Of a DNA stretch of 64,000 nucleotides, positions 56,237 to 64,000 are shown piece after piece; the first letter of the stretch is position 1, and each line of letters starts with the position of its first letter. Position numbers and translations under genes: made by a program. The stretch lies in the NCBI GenBank assembly GCA_964344685.1, contig CAYFOK010000008.1, positions 1 through 64,000 on the forward strand. Direction: 5' to 3'. This DNA is from Scalindua sp964344685 (lineage in GTDB: Bacteria; Planctomycetota; Brocadiia; Brocadiales; Scalinduaceae). A model generated the notes under the pieces. The model was not told the origin of the DNA. It did not search any database and worked only from the letters and a program-made list of their open reading frames with translations.

Positions 56237-57295
56237 TCAAGGCTTAGTAATTTCTGCTTTCATTGTTTTTGTGCTGGATTTGAGTAATTCGATGATAGGC
56301 TTTGATTCTGAATAATCGAGCGGTGTCATACCGTCTTCATCAAAAACCAGAATTCTGGATCCCGCATTGATGAGTATTTTTACGGCAATTTCGTTATCCA
56401 TTTCCACTGCTATATGAAGCGGAGTCTGTTTCTTGTATCCTTTGTCTGAAAAGACGTCTGCGCCATTCTCCAGCAGGGTTCTGAGTATTTCTTCTGCAGC
56501 TCCATATTCGAATGATCGTCTGGGCTTAAAGACTGCAAGATGGAGTGGGGAATATCCCAGGCCGATATAAGGCCCCGGCAGGTTCGTGTCTGCTCCTGAT
56601 GAAATGAGTTCTTCAACAACTTTTAAATGGCCTTCTCTGATTGCGACTGTCAATGCGGTTTCACCGGCCGGATTCTTTCCATTGACCAGAGCTCCGGCAG
56701 ATAAGGCCTTTTTAATTGAAACAAGATCTCCCCGCCTGGCAGCAGAAATAAGACTGATCTGTGCATCGATTGTTCTATCCAGTGGTTCTGCACCGTACTG
56801 TTTCAGGAGTTCAATGATTTCCGGGTGTCTGAATTCCGCTGCAAGTGTAAGGGGGGTATTCCCCTTCTTGTCATTTCCGTTATAGTCTGCTCCTTTATCC
56901 AGGAGATACTTTGTTACATTCTTTGCACCTGCAATAACAGGTCCGTGAAGGATGTTTTTGTCATCAGGTTGAAGTTCTGCTCCGGCATTGAAAAGTAATT
57001 CCAGAACCGTAATGACTTTCTCCTCGACTTCAGGTGATATTGTTCCCATAGAGTCAGCTACGATTAACCCTCCAATGGTTCGATTCAGTGTGCTTCTGCC
57101 TGTCCGGCTGCATCTTTCATTCGGGTCTGCCCCTTCTGATAAAGCCTTACGGATCTCCTCTGCGTCCAGTCGATAAAGGGCATTACCAAAACCGCTCTTA
57201 CGTGAATCCCCGGCATTAAGGAAAGGGGTGGAACTTTTTATGCAAATGGAGAATATGCTGCACAGGAGAAAAATAAAAACCATTCGTTTCTTCAT
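56237..57295 (-). CDS. Secreted ankyrin-repeat protein
   Basis: 352 residues beginning with a signal peptide (MKKRMVFIFLLCSIFSI). About seven ankyrin units follow, with typical NPAGETALTVAIREGHLKVV and TPLHIAVEMDN cores. Ankyrin domains bind proteins; the target is unknown. I chose ATG 57295 because AAGG lies 8 bases upstream and it opens the signal peptide; the frame stays open 45 bases further. It follows the cyclophilin gene in transcription. Confidence 0.8.
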   Translation of the reverse strand: MKKRMVFIFLLCSIFSICIKSSTPFLNAGDSRKSGFGNALYRLDAEEIRKALSEGADPNERCSRTGRSTLNRTIGGLIVADSMGTISPEVEEKVITVLELLFNAGAELQPDDKNILHGPVIAGAKNVTKYLLDKGADYNGNDKKGNTPLTLAAEFRHPEIIELLKQYGAEPLDRTIDAQISLISAARRGDLVSIKKALSAGALVNGKNPAGETALTVAIREGHLKVVEELISSGADTNLPGPYIGLGYSPLHLAVFKPRRSFEYGAAEEILRTLLENGADVFSDKGYKKQTPLHIAVEMDNEIAVKILINAGSRILVFDEDGMTPLDYSESKPIIELLKSSTKTMKAEITKP

Positions 57296-57323
57296 GAATA
57301 TTGCCTTTTCCATAACCTTAGTC

Positions 57324-57358
57324 ACTACCCGCCCGTCCATGCCGTTCGGACGGGTAGT
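57324..57358. repeat. GC-rich palindrome
   Basis: ACTACCCGTCC with a CCCG insertion on one arm (57324-57338) pairs with GGACGGGTAGT (57348-57358). It is much richer in GC than its surroundings and lies between the cyclophilin and ankyrin genes. It may act as a terminator or processing site, or be a REP-like element. Confidence 0.5.
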
Positions 57359-57414
57359 TCACTTCACACTTCATGCCCGACTACGTCATTCAGGCAGGTA
57401 GGCACTTATTTAAA

Positions 57415-57909
57415 CTACAGTTCACCGCAGTCGCTAATTGTGACCTGTTTTGATGGCTCGCCCATTCTTGACCCTAATGCCTCTATCTTTTTGACCACGT
57501 CCATACCATCAGTCACCTTTCCAAAGACAACGTGTTTATCGTCAAGCCAGGGCGTAACAACAGTAGTGATAAAAAATTGTGATCCGTTTGTGTTAGGGCC
57601 TGCGTTTGCCATTGACAAAAGTCCAGGTTCGGTGTGTTTGAGTTCAAAGTTTTCGTCTTCAAATTCTGATCCGTAGATCGACTTTCCGCCTGTCCCGTTA
57701 TGGTTCGTAAAATCACCGCCCTGGATCATAAAATCGGGGATGATCCTGTGAAACGTACTATCCTTGTACCCGAACCCTTTTTCTCCGGTACACAAGGCAC
57801 GAAAATTTTCAGCTGTTTTCGGGACAACATCCGTGCGTAACTCTAACACTATCCTCCCCAGGGCTTCACCATCAGTTTCTATGTCAAGAAAGACGCTTAC
57901 CGGTTCCAT
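57415..57909 (-). CDS. Cyclophilin-type peptidyl-prolyl isomerase, eukaryotic-like
   Basis: A 164-residue cyclophilin with the active-site FHRIIPDFMIQGGDFT block, GSQFF, and WLDDKHVVFG. The motifs follow the cyclophilin A pattern more closely than bacterial PpiA/PpiB. No signal peptide is visible, so it should be cytoplasmic. It catalyses cis-trans isomerisation of X-Pro bonds. Confidence 0.9.
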   Translation of the reverse strand: MEPVSVFLDIETDGEALGRIVLELRTDVVPKTAENFRALCTGEKGFGYKDSTFHRIIPDFMIQGGDFTNHNGTGGKSIYGSEFEDENFELKHTEPGLLSMANAGPNTNGSQFFITTVVTPWLDDKHVVFGKVTDGMDVVKKIEALGSRMGEPSKQVTISDCGEL

Positions 57910-58228
57910 AATTTATCTCCTTTATATTCAATGCTGTTAATAGAAAATTTAATGCTAGAATATTTTTAAAGAAATTTTACATTTATTTAATTTCTTTTTT
58001 TATCCTTTCTTTATACCATTCACAGTTATAAAATAAAATGTAATTCTTGGCCCCTTAGTTGAAGGCAGGCGTAGGGAGAGAAATTCAGAGAGAAAAGAAT
58101 AGAAGCAGGCTTGACCTTTTTGCATAAATCTTTACAATGCGTTGATACGGTGGGTTGCAGAAGAAAGAGTTGCCTCTATTTTTAACATCTCAAAAAAAAA
58201 TCGGCTATAATCTTTTAAGGAATACTAT
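57910..58228. other. Divergent intergenic region upstream of the OmpA lipoprotein
   Basis: 319 bases with no gene. It contains the promoter candidate at 58111-58138 and a TATAAT at 58206-58211 just before the ribosome binding site AAGG. Confidence 0.4.
58111..58138 (+). promoter_or_regulatory. Candidate sigma-70 promoter
   Basis: TTGACC (58111-58116) and TACAAT (58133-58138) are spaced by 16 bases, 91 bases upstream of the start of the VWA/OmpA lipoprotein gene. Confidence 0.4.
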
Positions 58229-59479
58229 ATGAAAAGAAAACTGTCTCTATTTGTATGTATAGCGATATTTATTTCATTACAAACAGGTTGTCTTCAGTTT
58301 AAGAATTTGGATTTTATGAGAATGGATGAATTTTCTTCTCAAATCCAGACTCAGGAAGTTCAAACTGAAGGATATGTGCAAAAAGTGGACAGCTTTATTA
58401 TCGTTCTGGATTCATCATCATCTATGAGTACTGTTTACAGGGATAAGGTTCCCGAACGATATTCACGGTTTATGATTGCCAAGGATATAGTCAGCCGAAT
58501 GAATAAAACTATTCCTGAAATGGAAATCCAGGGAACCCTGCAGAGATTTGGTTATGGCTATACTGAAAAGGGAAAACTGACAGCGGCTGTGTATGGTCCG
58601 ACCGCATATAACAGATCCGGTCTGGAACAGGCTTTAAACGGTATAATATCTCCCGGGGGGCATAGTCCTGCCGGGCAAGCTCTTGGAGAGACAAGTGTAA
58701 TTGTAGGTTCTACTGAAGGCAAGAATGCCGTAATTGTTATCAGTGATGGTGAGAAGCTGAATGATGACCCTCTTATGAGAGTCAAGACCCTGAAGAAACA
58801 GTATGGAGACAGAACATGCCTTTATACGGTTTGGGTGGGAAGAAAGAAGGAAAGCAGGGAATTTATGGAAGAGATCGCCGAAGAAATGGGATGTGGCTTC
58901 TCGGTAACCGCTGATGACGTTGCTACAGGCGAAGGTATGGCAGATTTTGTAAGAAAAGTATTTTTTGGAAGAGACAGTGACGGAGATGGTGTTCCGGATG
59001 ATGAAGACCAGTGTCCGGGTACTCCTCCTGGAATTCAGGTTGATGCTGTAGGATGTGCCGGAGACAGCGATGGAGATGGCGTTACTGATGATATAGACGC
59101 GTGCCTGGATACTCCGAAAGGCGCTATTGTAGATGACCGTGGCTGCTGGGTTGTCAAAGGCGTAAAATTTGATTATAAAAAGTGGGACGTAAAACCTCAG
59201 TTTAATTCAAATCTGGACAATATTATTAATATTTTGAAAAATACTCCGGACCTGAAGATAAGGGTAGAGGGGCATACAGATAGTATTGGTTCTGAAAAAT
59301 ATAATCTGGATCTGTCGAAGAAGAGGGCAGAAGCTATAAAGGCTTACCTGGTAGGAAAAGGTATTGAGAAATCACGAATCACTTCAATCGGATACGGATT
59401 TTCAAGGCCGATAGCCGGTAACGACACAAAAGAGGGACGGGCTTTGAATAGAAGGGCCGAATTGATACCTCTTAAGTAG
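58229..59479 (+). CDS. VWA, thrombospondin-3 and OmpA domain lipoprotein
   Basis: 416 residues. A lipoprotein signal ends in LQTGC (Cys21). The VWA domain carries a MIDAS motif DSSSS (61-65). Two thrombospondin type 3 calcium-binding repeats (DSDGDGVPDDEDQCPG, DSDGDGVTDDIDAC) span about 250-305. The OmpA_C peptidoglycan-binding domain (VEGHTDSIGS, NLDLSKKRA) closes the protein. It should tether the outer membrane to peptidoglycan and present a Ca/Mg-dependent adhesion domain. The direction differs from both neighbours, so it is probably monocistronic. Confidence 0.88.
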   Translation: MKRKLSLFVCIAIFISLQTGCLQFKNLDFMRMDEFSSQIQTQEVQTEGYVQKVDSFIIVLDSSSSMSTVYRDKVPERYSRFMIAKDIVSRMNKTIPEMEIQGTLQRFGYGYTEKGKLTAAVYGPTAYNRSGLEQALNGIISPGGHSPAGQALGETSVIVGSTEGKNAVIVISDGEKLNDDPLMRVKTLKKQYGDRTCLYTVWVGRKKESREFMEEIAEEMGCGFSVTADDVATGEGMADFVRKVFFGRDSDGDGVPDDEDQCPGTPPGIQVDAVGCAGDSDGDGVTDDIDACLDTPKGAIVDDRGCWVVKGVKFDYKKWDVKPQFNSNLDNIINILKNTPDLKIRVEGHTDSIGSEKYNLDLSKKRAEAIKAYLVGKGIEKSRITSIGYGFSRPIAGNDTKEGRALNRRAELIPLK

Positions 59480-59638
59480 TTCAGGAATAGAGATCTGATA
59501 AACAGTTTTTTTAATGCGATAGAAGTGGGCGAGCGGATTCGAGGTATCTTGCTTTATTTTTTCATTTATTGCTAAAATTATTATCACAAATCGAGGCTTG
59601 ACACCAAAACTATATGCAGTGATTACTCCTTTAACTTT

Positions 59639-62600
59639 CTACTGTACTGTATCAAACTCATCATTTAAATGTTTTGTCAACTCTGAAAAATCAAAAGGTT
59701 TTTTTACAACAAAGTCTACCTTAAACGCGTCACCTGATACGGGTTTAAATTCCTCATCCCAACCGGTAATTATTCCAATTTTTTGTCTCTTCTCTAATCC
59801 GTTAATAACTTTTACCACATCATATCCGGAGACATTTGGCATGGCCATGTCGCACAATACAAGATCAAAATATTCAGTCTTTATCATATTTATGGCATCT
59901 GCACCATTATCAACAGTTTTAACCTTATGACCATTTCCTGAAAAGAATTTATCCAGCATGTCACATATAGCCACTTCATCATCTACCACCAGTATGCTAA
60001 GACCCTTTTTGTTTGTTTCCTGCTTTGGTTCAGGAGTCTCTTTTGGACTGGCTGCTTTTGTGTTAATCGGAAATTGCAGGGTAAATTTACTGCCCTTTCC
60101 CAGTTCGCTTTCCACTTCTATTTTGCCACCATGCCTGGTTATTATTCCGTAAGCTATGCTCATGCCCAAACCAGTTCCTACTGGAGTCTTGGTAGTAAAG
60201 AATGGATCAAATATATTTTTTTTCACATCCTCAGACATGCCCATTCCAGTGTCAGAAATAGCTGCAAATACAGTATCATCATCATTCCAAGTGCTGAAAG
60301 AAATGCTGCCGCCTTCAGGCATTGCGTCCAGTGCATTAATTATAATGTTGATAAATATCTCTCTCAATTCTGTGGGATTACACAGTATTGATGAAACGCT
60401 CTGCATTTTTTCCGTGTCTATTGTGTAGTTGATGCCCCTGGCCTGTGACTCATTCTTCCACTTGGGCATGGTGAAATCAATGGCTTGAGTTATCAAATCA
60501 CTGATTTCAGAAGATACGAGTTTTTTGGTGTCTTGACTTGTCTTTGTAAATTCAAGCATCTTGCCGGATATTGCAGCACCATCACCAGTTGCTTTTTTAA
60601 TAGTACCAAGTGCATCAGTTAAGTCTCTGTGATCCTTATAAGTTCTCTCTAACAACTGTATATTGCCAGAGATTATGGCAAGTATATTATTAAACTCATG
60701 GGCAATCCCTGAGGTTATAGTTCCTATAGACTTTAGTTTTTCTGACTGTAAAAGTGCTTCTTCCATTTTCTTTCGCTCAGTGATATCTTCTGCGATACCT
60801 GCAATGCGATAGACCTCTCCCTCTTTATTCCGAATTGGGTAACCACGATCATAAATCCACCTGATTTTACCATCTGGTCTAATAATCCGAAACTCTTCAT
60901 TGTATTCCCCTTCAAGTTTCCATTTTGAAAAGCTATTGGCTACCCTCTGACGGTCCTCGGGATGGATTGCATCCAACCAGCTCTTAGGGTTTTCATAAAA
61001 GCTCTGGCAGGTTTGCCCCCATATTTGTTCATATGCAGGACTCGTATACAATAAATTTCCTTCAGTATCCTCCATCCAGAAAACGCTAGTGATATTTTCT
61101 GCCATCTCCCTTAATCGTAGTTCACTCTCCCTCAACTTATTTTCCATCTTCTTTCGTTCGGTTATATCAAGAATGATCGCTACAAATGCTTGAACAGATT
61201 GAAAAGTAGAAAGCTGAAGATGTACCTCAATATCGTATAAAGAATTGTCTTTCCTTCGATGGACTGTCACAAATTGAATTTTTTCCTGTTTGCCTGTCCA
61301 AAGAGGCTCAACCATTTTCTCAAATGACTCAGGCGTAAATTCTGGTTTGAGATCCAGAGGAGTAAGATTGCTGAGTTCTTGCATAGAATAACCCAGATTC
61401 AATCTTCCACCTTTATTGACTTGAATAAATTTAAGGGTTTTGGCATCGAATATATAGATTTCGTTCAATGAATCTTCAAGAATATGTGCAATACTTTTAG
61501 TTCGTTCCTCTGCCTTCTTTCGTTCTGTAATGTCATGATAGTGCTCAATACGGCCGCCTTTATAAAGTCCTGATTTAATCGGCATGCTTTGGTGAACCAG
61601 CCAGCGTTCTTCCCGCTTGCCTTCTGACAAAACGTGGCATTCAAAACTCTCTATATACGTGTTATCGTCGTATGTAGCGAATACTTTCTTTGTAAAGGTT
61701 TCCGGATCATCGAAGATGTACCTGATTTTCTCGCGTATGGTCTGCCGCTTATCCTTGCCGATAACCTCTTTCCTGCACAATCCAAAAAATTGTTCCAAAA
61801 CTTTATTTAACCATACTATTCGGAAATCCGCATCCAGGATAAAGATTCCAACTGCAGAATTATCCAGTACATCGTCAATTAACGAGCGAAATCGACCTTC
61901 TGATTCCAGAAGGTTTTTTTCAGCCTGTTTACGTTCCGTAATTTCCTTATTAAGATTCTCAAATGATGTGGTTGTAGTTTCCAGGTCCTCAACCATTTTG
62001 TTGAAAGAGGAAGCAAGTTGACCAAACTCATCATGGGAAGTTATTTTTAATCGTTGTGCCAGATTACCTTTAGCGACGATTTTTGTCATATCTAACAATC
62101 TGCGTATTGGCAAGACAACAATTTTTCTTAGAAACCATAAATTCAAACATAAGAGTGACAAAATCAAGACAATAACTGTCAATATCATTTTTGAACGCAA
62201 GGCTGCAATTTTTTTGAATACAGGTTCCATATCTACTACCAGTTCCACAACACCGATAACTGACGTTTCCCCTTTTTTAGAAACGTCGTAAATGGGAACA
62301 AATCTGTTATACCTGCTTCTCTGTTTATCTTCTTCCTCTATCGGTTTTCCGTTATTAAATATCTCTTTTACAAACAATTTATGTATCTCCAAAGGTTTAC
62401 CGCCAACTCGTCCCTTATCGGTGTGTGCAATAATAGTGGCTTCTCTATCAAAAATTTCTACATACTTTACTCCTGAGATGGTTCCTAAGTGCTCTGTTAA
62501 AGTCTGTATATAATCATTATCAGGTTGAAGGCCTGACATAATCTTGCTAATGCTCTCCTGGATAGCTTTGGATATGGCCTGGGAGTCCTTTCTCATCTCT

Positions 62601-62713
62601 TCAAATTGTTTTTCACTCTCCCTTGTAATAATTAAATGGAATGCAATTGAAAGTACAATTATTATGGTAGCTGACAATAATATTATGATTTTGCTGCTTA
62701 TGTTTAGTCTCAT
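59639..62713 (-). CDS. Hybrid sensor histidine kinase with cache, HAMP, PAS and receiver domains
   Basis: A 1024-residue hybrid kinase. A membrane helix (about 9-28) and a second (about 177-197) flank a periplasmic cache-like sensor. HAMP follows, then three PAS domains (about 275-390, 405-520, 535-650). The phospho-acceptor helix reads GIAHEFNNILAI (His near 669), the HATPase has the GTGLGMS G2-type box, and a C-terminal receiver has VVDDE and LVLCDMAMP. No response regulator is adjacent, so it is an orphan in this window. The signal is unknown. Confidence 0.92.
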   Translation of the reverse strand: MRLNISSKIIILLSATIIIVLSIAFHLIITRESEKQFEEMRKDSQAISKAIQESISKIMSGLQPDNDYIQTLTEHLGTISGVKYVEIFDREATIIAHTDKGRVGGKPLEIHKLFVKEIFNNGKPIEEEDKQRSRYNRFVPIYDVSKKGETSVIGVVELVVDMEPVFKKIAALRSKMILTVIVLILSLLCLNLWFLRKIVVLPIRRLLDMTKIVAKGNLAQRLKITSHDEFGQLASSFNKMVEDLETTTTSFENLNKEITERKQAEKNLLESEGRFRSLIDDVLDNSAVGIFILDADFRIVWLNKVLEQFFGLCRKEVIGKDKRQTIREKIRYIFDDPETFTKKVFATYDDNTYIESFECHVLSEGKREERWLVHQSMPIKSGLYKGGRIEHYHDITERKKAEERTKSIAHILEDSLNEIYIFDAKTLKFIQVNKGGRLNLGYSMQELSNLTPLDLKPEFTPESFEKMVEPLWTGKQEKIQFVTVHRRKDNSLYDIEVHLQLSTFQSVQAFVAIILDITERKKMENKLRESELRLREMAENITSVFWMEDTEGNLLYTSPAYEQIWGQTCQSFYENPKSWLDAIHPEDRQRVANSFSKWKLEGEYNEEFRIIRPDGKIRWIYDRGYPIRNKEGEVYRIAGIAEDITERKKMEEALLQSEKLKSIGTITSGIAHEFNNILAIISGNIQLLERTYKDHRDLTDALGTIKKATGDGAAISGKMLEFTKTSQDTKKLVSSEISDLITQAIDFTMPKWKNESQARGINYTIDTEKMQSVSSILCNPTELREIFINIIINALDAMPEGGSISFSTWNDDDTVFAAISDTGMGMSEDVKKNIFDPFFTTKTPVGTGLGMSIAYGIITRHGGKIEVESELGKGSKFTLQFPINTKAASPKETPEPKQETNKKGLSILVVDDEVAICDMLDKFFSGNGHKVKTVDNGADAINMIKTEYFDLVLCDMAMPNVSGYDVVKVINGLEKRQKIGIITGWDEEFKPVSGDAFKVDFVVKKPFDFSELTKHLNDEFDTVQ

Positions 62714-63111
62714 ATTATTTTTGCTCTCTCAATAATTGCTTATTTAAGGTAAGATGGAGATCCCTAAAACAAAAAGACCGGGCTATGCCACAAAAAAAAC
62801 AACATATGAAACAAAAAATATCAGTTTTTGAGATCGACTTATGTATGGCAAGAAAGTTCATATATTTACATCCATGTAAAAATAAACCTGAATTATGATA
62901 ACTTATCCTCATCAATAAGATGCGGTATAGTATTTATGCTGTGGAATAACGTGGATATTAAAGCTACTTATTATTGAAGTCAAGTTTAAAACGGAGATGT
63001 TACAACTTCATTGTGTTGGCGGGTTCTTGCCCGGAGAGCATTCCGGCAGGGACGGGTGCGACTTTGTGTGAGAATCCTTTTATGCGCTCGTTTCTCCTTC
63101 AATTTTCAATA
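62714..63111. other. Intergenic region with a GC-rich patch
   Basis: 398 bases with no gene. The segment about 63015-63075 is GC-rich compared with its surroundings and contains a CCGGA/TCCGG inverted repeat (about 63034-63049). It may be a dispersed repeat. Confidence 0.35.
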
Positions 63112-64000
63112 TTAAACCTTCAGTCCAAACAACTCCCCCAGCATGGATTCAGGGTATATGCAAAATGGATAATCTCTGTTTGTCACAACAGAGTTATAAC
63201 TTAATTTCTTCTCTAAATCCTCCATCTCTTTTTCCTTCTCTTTAATCAGGGAGCTGATCTTTCTCTTCATCAAGGCGTTAAGTTCTTTTATCCTGGCAAA
63301 AATCAGGTGCTTTTCTTTACCGTTGTGCGGTTCTTTAGCTATCAGCTCTTTTTTTTCGCTCATCATAGTTTTCATTTCTGCATCTTCCATAATTTCATCT
63401 GATGCATATCTCTCCGGGTTATAGTCCATATCTTTGATGACATGTTTCAATGCGTTAACATCTTCAATAGAAGCATCAAGTGGTATATATGGAAGGTGCA
63501 GGGTTGCCGAGATTGTTGCATACGTTGGAGGCTCTACACCATAAAACTCCCTTATGATTTCGTCAGTAATCAGATCGTACTTTGCACCTCCAATCCCGTG
63601 AATAAACAGATCAGAGAAGAACATCCTTGAGTACATGGTATTAACAATTGCCTTTGGGCGGATCTTTATGCCATTGCTTAACAAGGTTTTCAACCTCTCC
63701 AGATTTTCCAGGCTGTCTGCTGATCTGTCTCTTCCGCCAAAAGAGAAATGTTCAACAATTTTATTCTCACATATTATGCTTATGCGACTGTCGTCTGCTA
63801 CAGATGCAAAGAGGCTTTTCCTCGGCTTATCTCTTTTCCACATCCAGAACGGCATTTCTACTACAAACCCTTCCTCTATCAAATCCGGCAGAGGATTAGC
63901 CTTTGAACTTATATTCTTTAAAGTGCGATATTCTCTAAGCTTTGCATTATAGATATCTACAAAATGTTTTATATTCTCCGTCATGTGAAGGAAGAAACTG
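63112..64000 (-). CDS. Partial unrecognised protein, C-terminal part
   Basis: About 296 codons of an open frame that continues past the right window edge. The frame is open upstream of ATG 63984 (SFFLH), so that ATG is probably internal. Similar long hypothetical proteins occur in planctomycetes, from memory and not searched. Visible features are VVEMPFWMWKR, a FIHGIGGAKYD motif, and a lysine-rich helical C-terminus (LIKEKEKEMEDLEKKL). No function is assigned. Confidence 0.55.
   Translation of the reverse strand, partial: SFFLHMTENIKHFVDIYNAKLREYRTLKNISSKANPLPDLIEEGFVVEMPFWMWKRDKPRKSLFASVADDSRISIICENKIVEHFSFGGRDRSADSLENLERLKTLLSNGIKIRPKAIVNTMYSRMFFSDLFIHGIGGAKYDLITDEIIREFYGVEPPTYATISATLHLPYIPLDASIEDVNALKHVIKDMDYNPERYASDEIMEDAEMKTMMSEKKELIAKEPHNGKEKHLIFARIKELNALMKRKISSLIKEKEKEMEDLEKKLSYNSVVTNRDYPFCIYPESMLGELFGLKV

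Noticed and set aside
1..64000. tRNA genes
   Set aside because: I looked for the T-loop pattern GTTCGANTC in the intergenic gaps and found no candidate with a matching acceptor stem.

Overview
The window is AT-rich bacterial chromosomal DNA with mostly operon-like gene strings, Shine-Dalgarno sequences and frequent TTG/GTG starts. The mix of genes (TPR proteins with near-identical repeats, a TPR protein fused to a GT-C-like membrane half, a large exopolysaccharide locus of the exosortase-associated style, eukaryote-like ankyrin and cyclophilin proteins) suggests a Planctomycetota genome, perhaps an anammox-type lineage (Brocadiales, Scalindua-like). That placement is an inference from gene style, not from a marker gene. 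I found no rRNA, tRNA, CRISPR array or intact insertion sequence.

Left flank (1-4.8 kb): a 5'-truncated comM (Mg-chelatase-like) remnant, a membrane/TPR fusion protein with a 102-bp tandem array, a second tiny comM 3' remnant, and a histidine-rich TPR membrane protein.

Plus-strand glycan synthesis block (4.9-31.8 kb): an intact and a degenerate polysaccharide deacetylase, two methyltransferases, a CDP-alcohol phosphotransferase homologue, six GT4 and three GT2 glycosyltransferases, a Wzx-type flippase, an SDR epimerase, a B12-binding-type radical SAM protein, two more methyltransferases, two AsnB-type amidotransferases and a PHP-like membrane protein.

Minus-strand export block (31.8-43.3 kb): in transcription order, an ExeA-like AAA ATPase and a degenerate HD-GYP protein, a TPR lipoprotein, a small bitopic protein, a Wza-like SLBB export protein, a Wzc-like tyrosine kinase, a frameshifted Wzy/O-antigen-ligase-type polymerase and a second small bitopic protein. 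Together the two convergent blocks look like one Wzx/Wzy-type exopolysaccharide system: glycosyltransferases build the unit, Wzx flips it, Wzy polymerises it, Wzc controls chain length and Wza exports it. No exosortase gene is visible in the window.

Housekeeping and signalling flank (43.8-64 kb): argC, a short gltX, thpR, a GcvH-like protein lacking the lipoyl lysine and carrying a lysine-rich tail, a CPBP protease and tyrS on the plus strand; a SurA/PpiC-type isomerase and mfd on the minus strand; a P-loop GTPase-like protein with an unrecognised partner; an ankyrin protein and a eukaryotic-type cyclophilin; a VWA/thrombospondin-3/OmpA lipoprotein; a large hybrid histidine kinase; and a gene cut by the right edge. 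The least explained parts are the GTPase pair at 54.5-56.2 kb, the GcvH-like fusion at 46.8 kb, and the 4.9-9.6 kb deacetylase/methyltransferase/phosphotransferase cassette.
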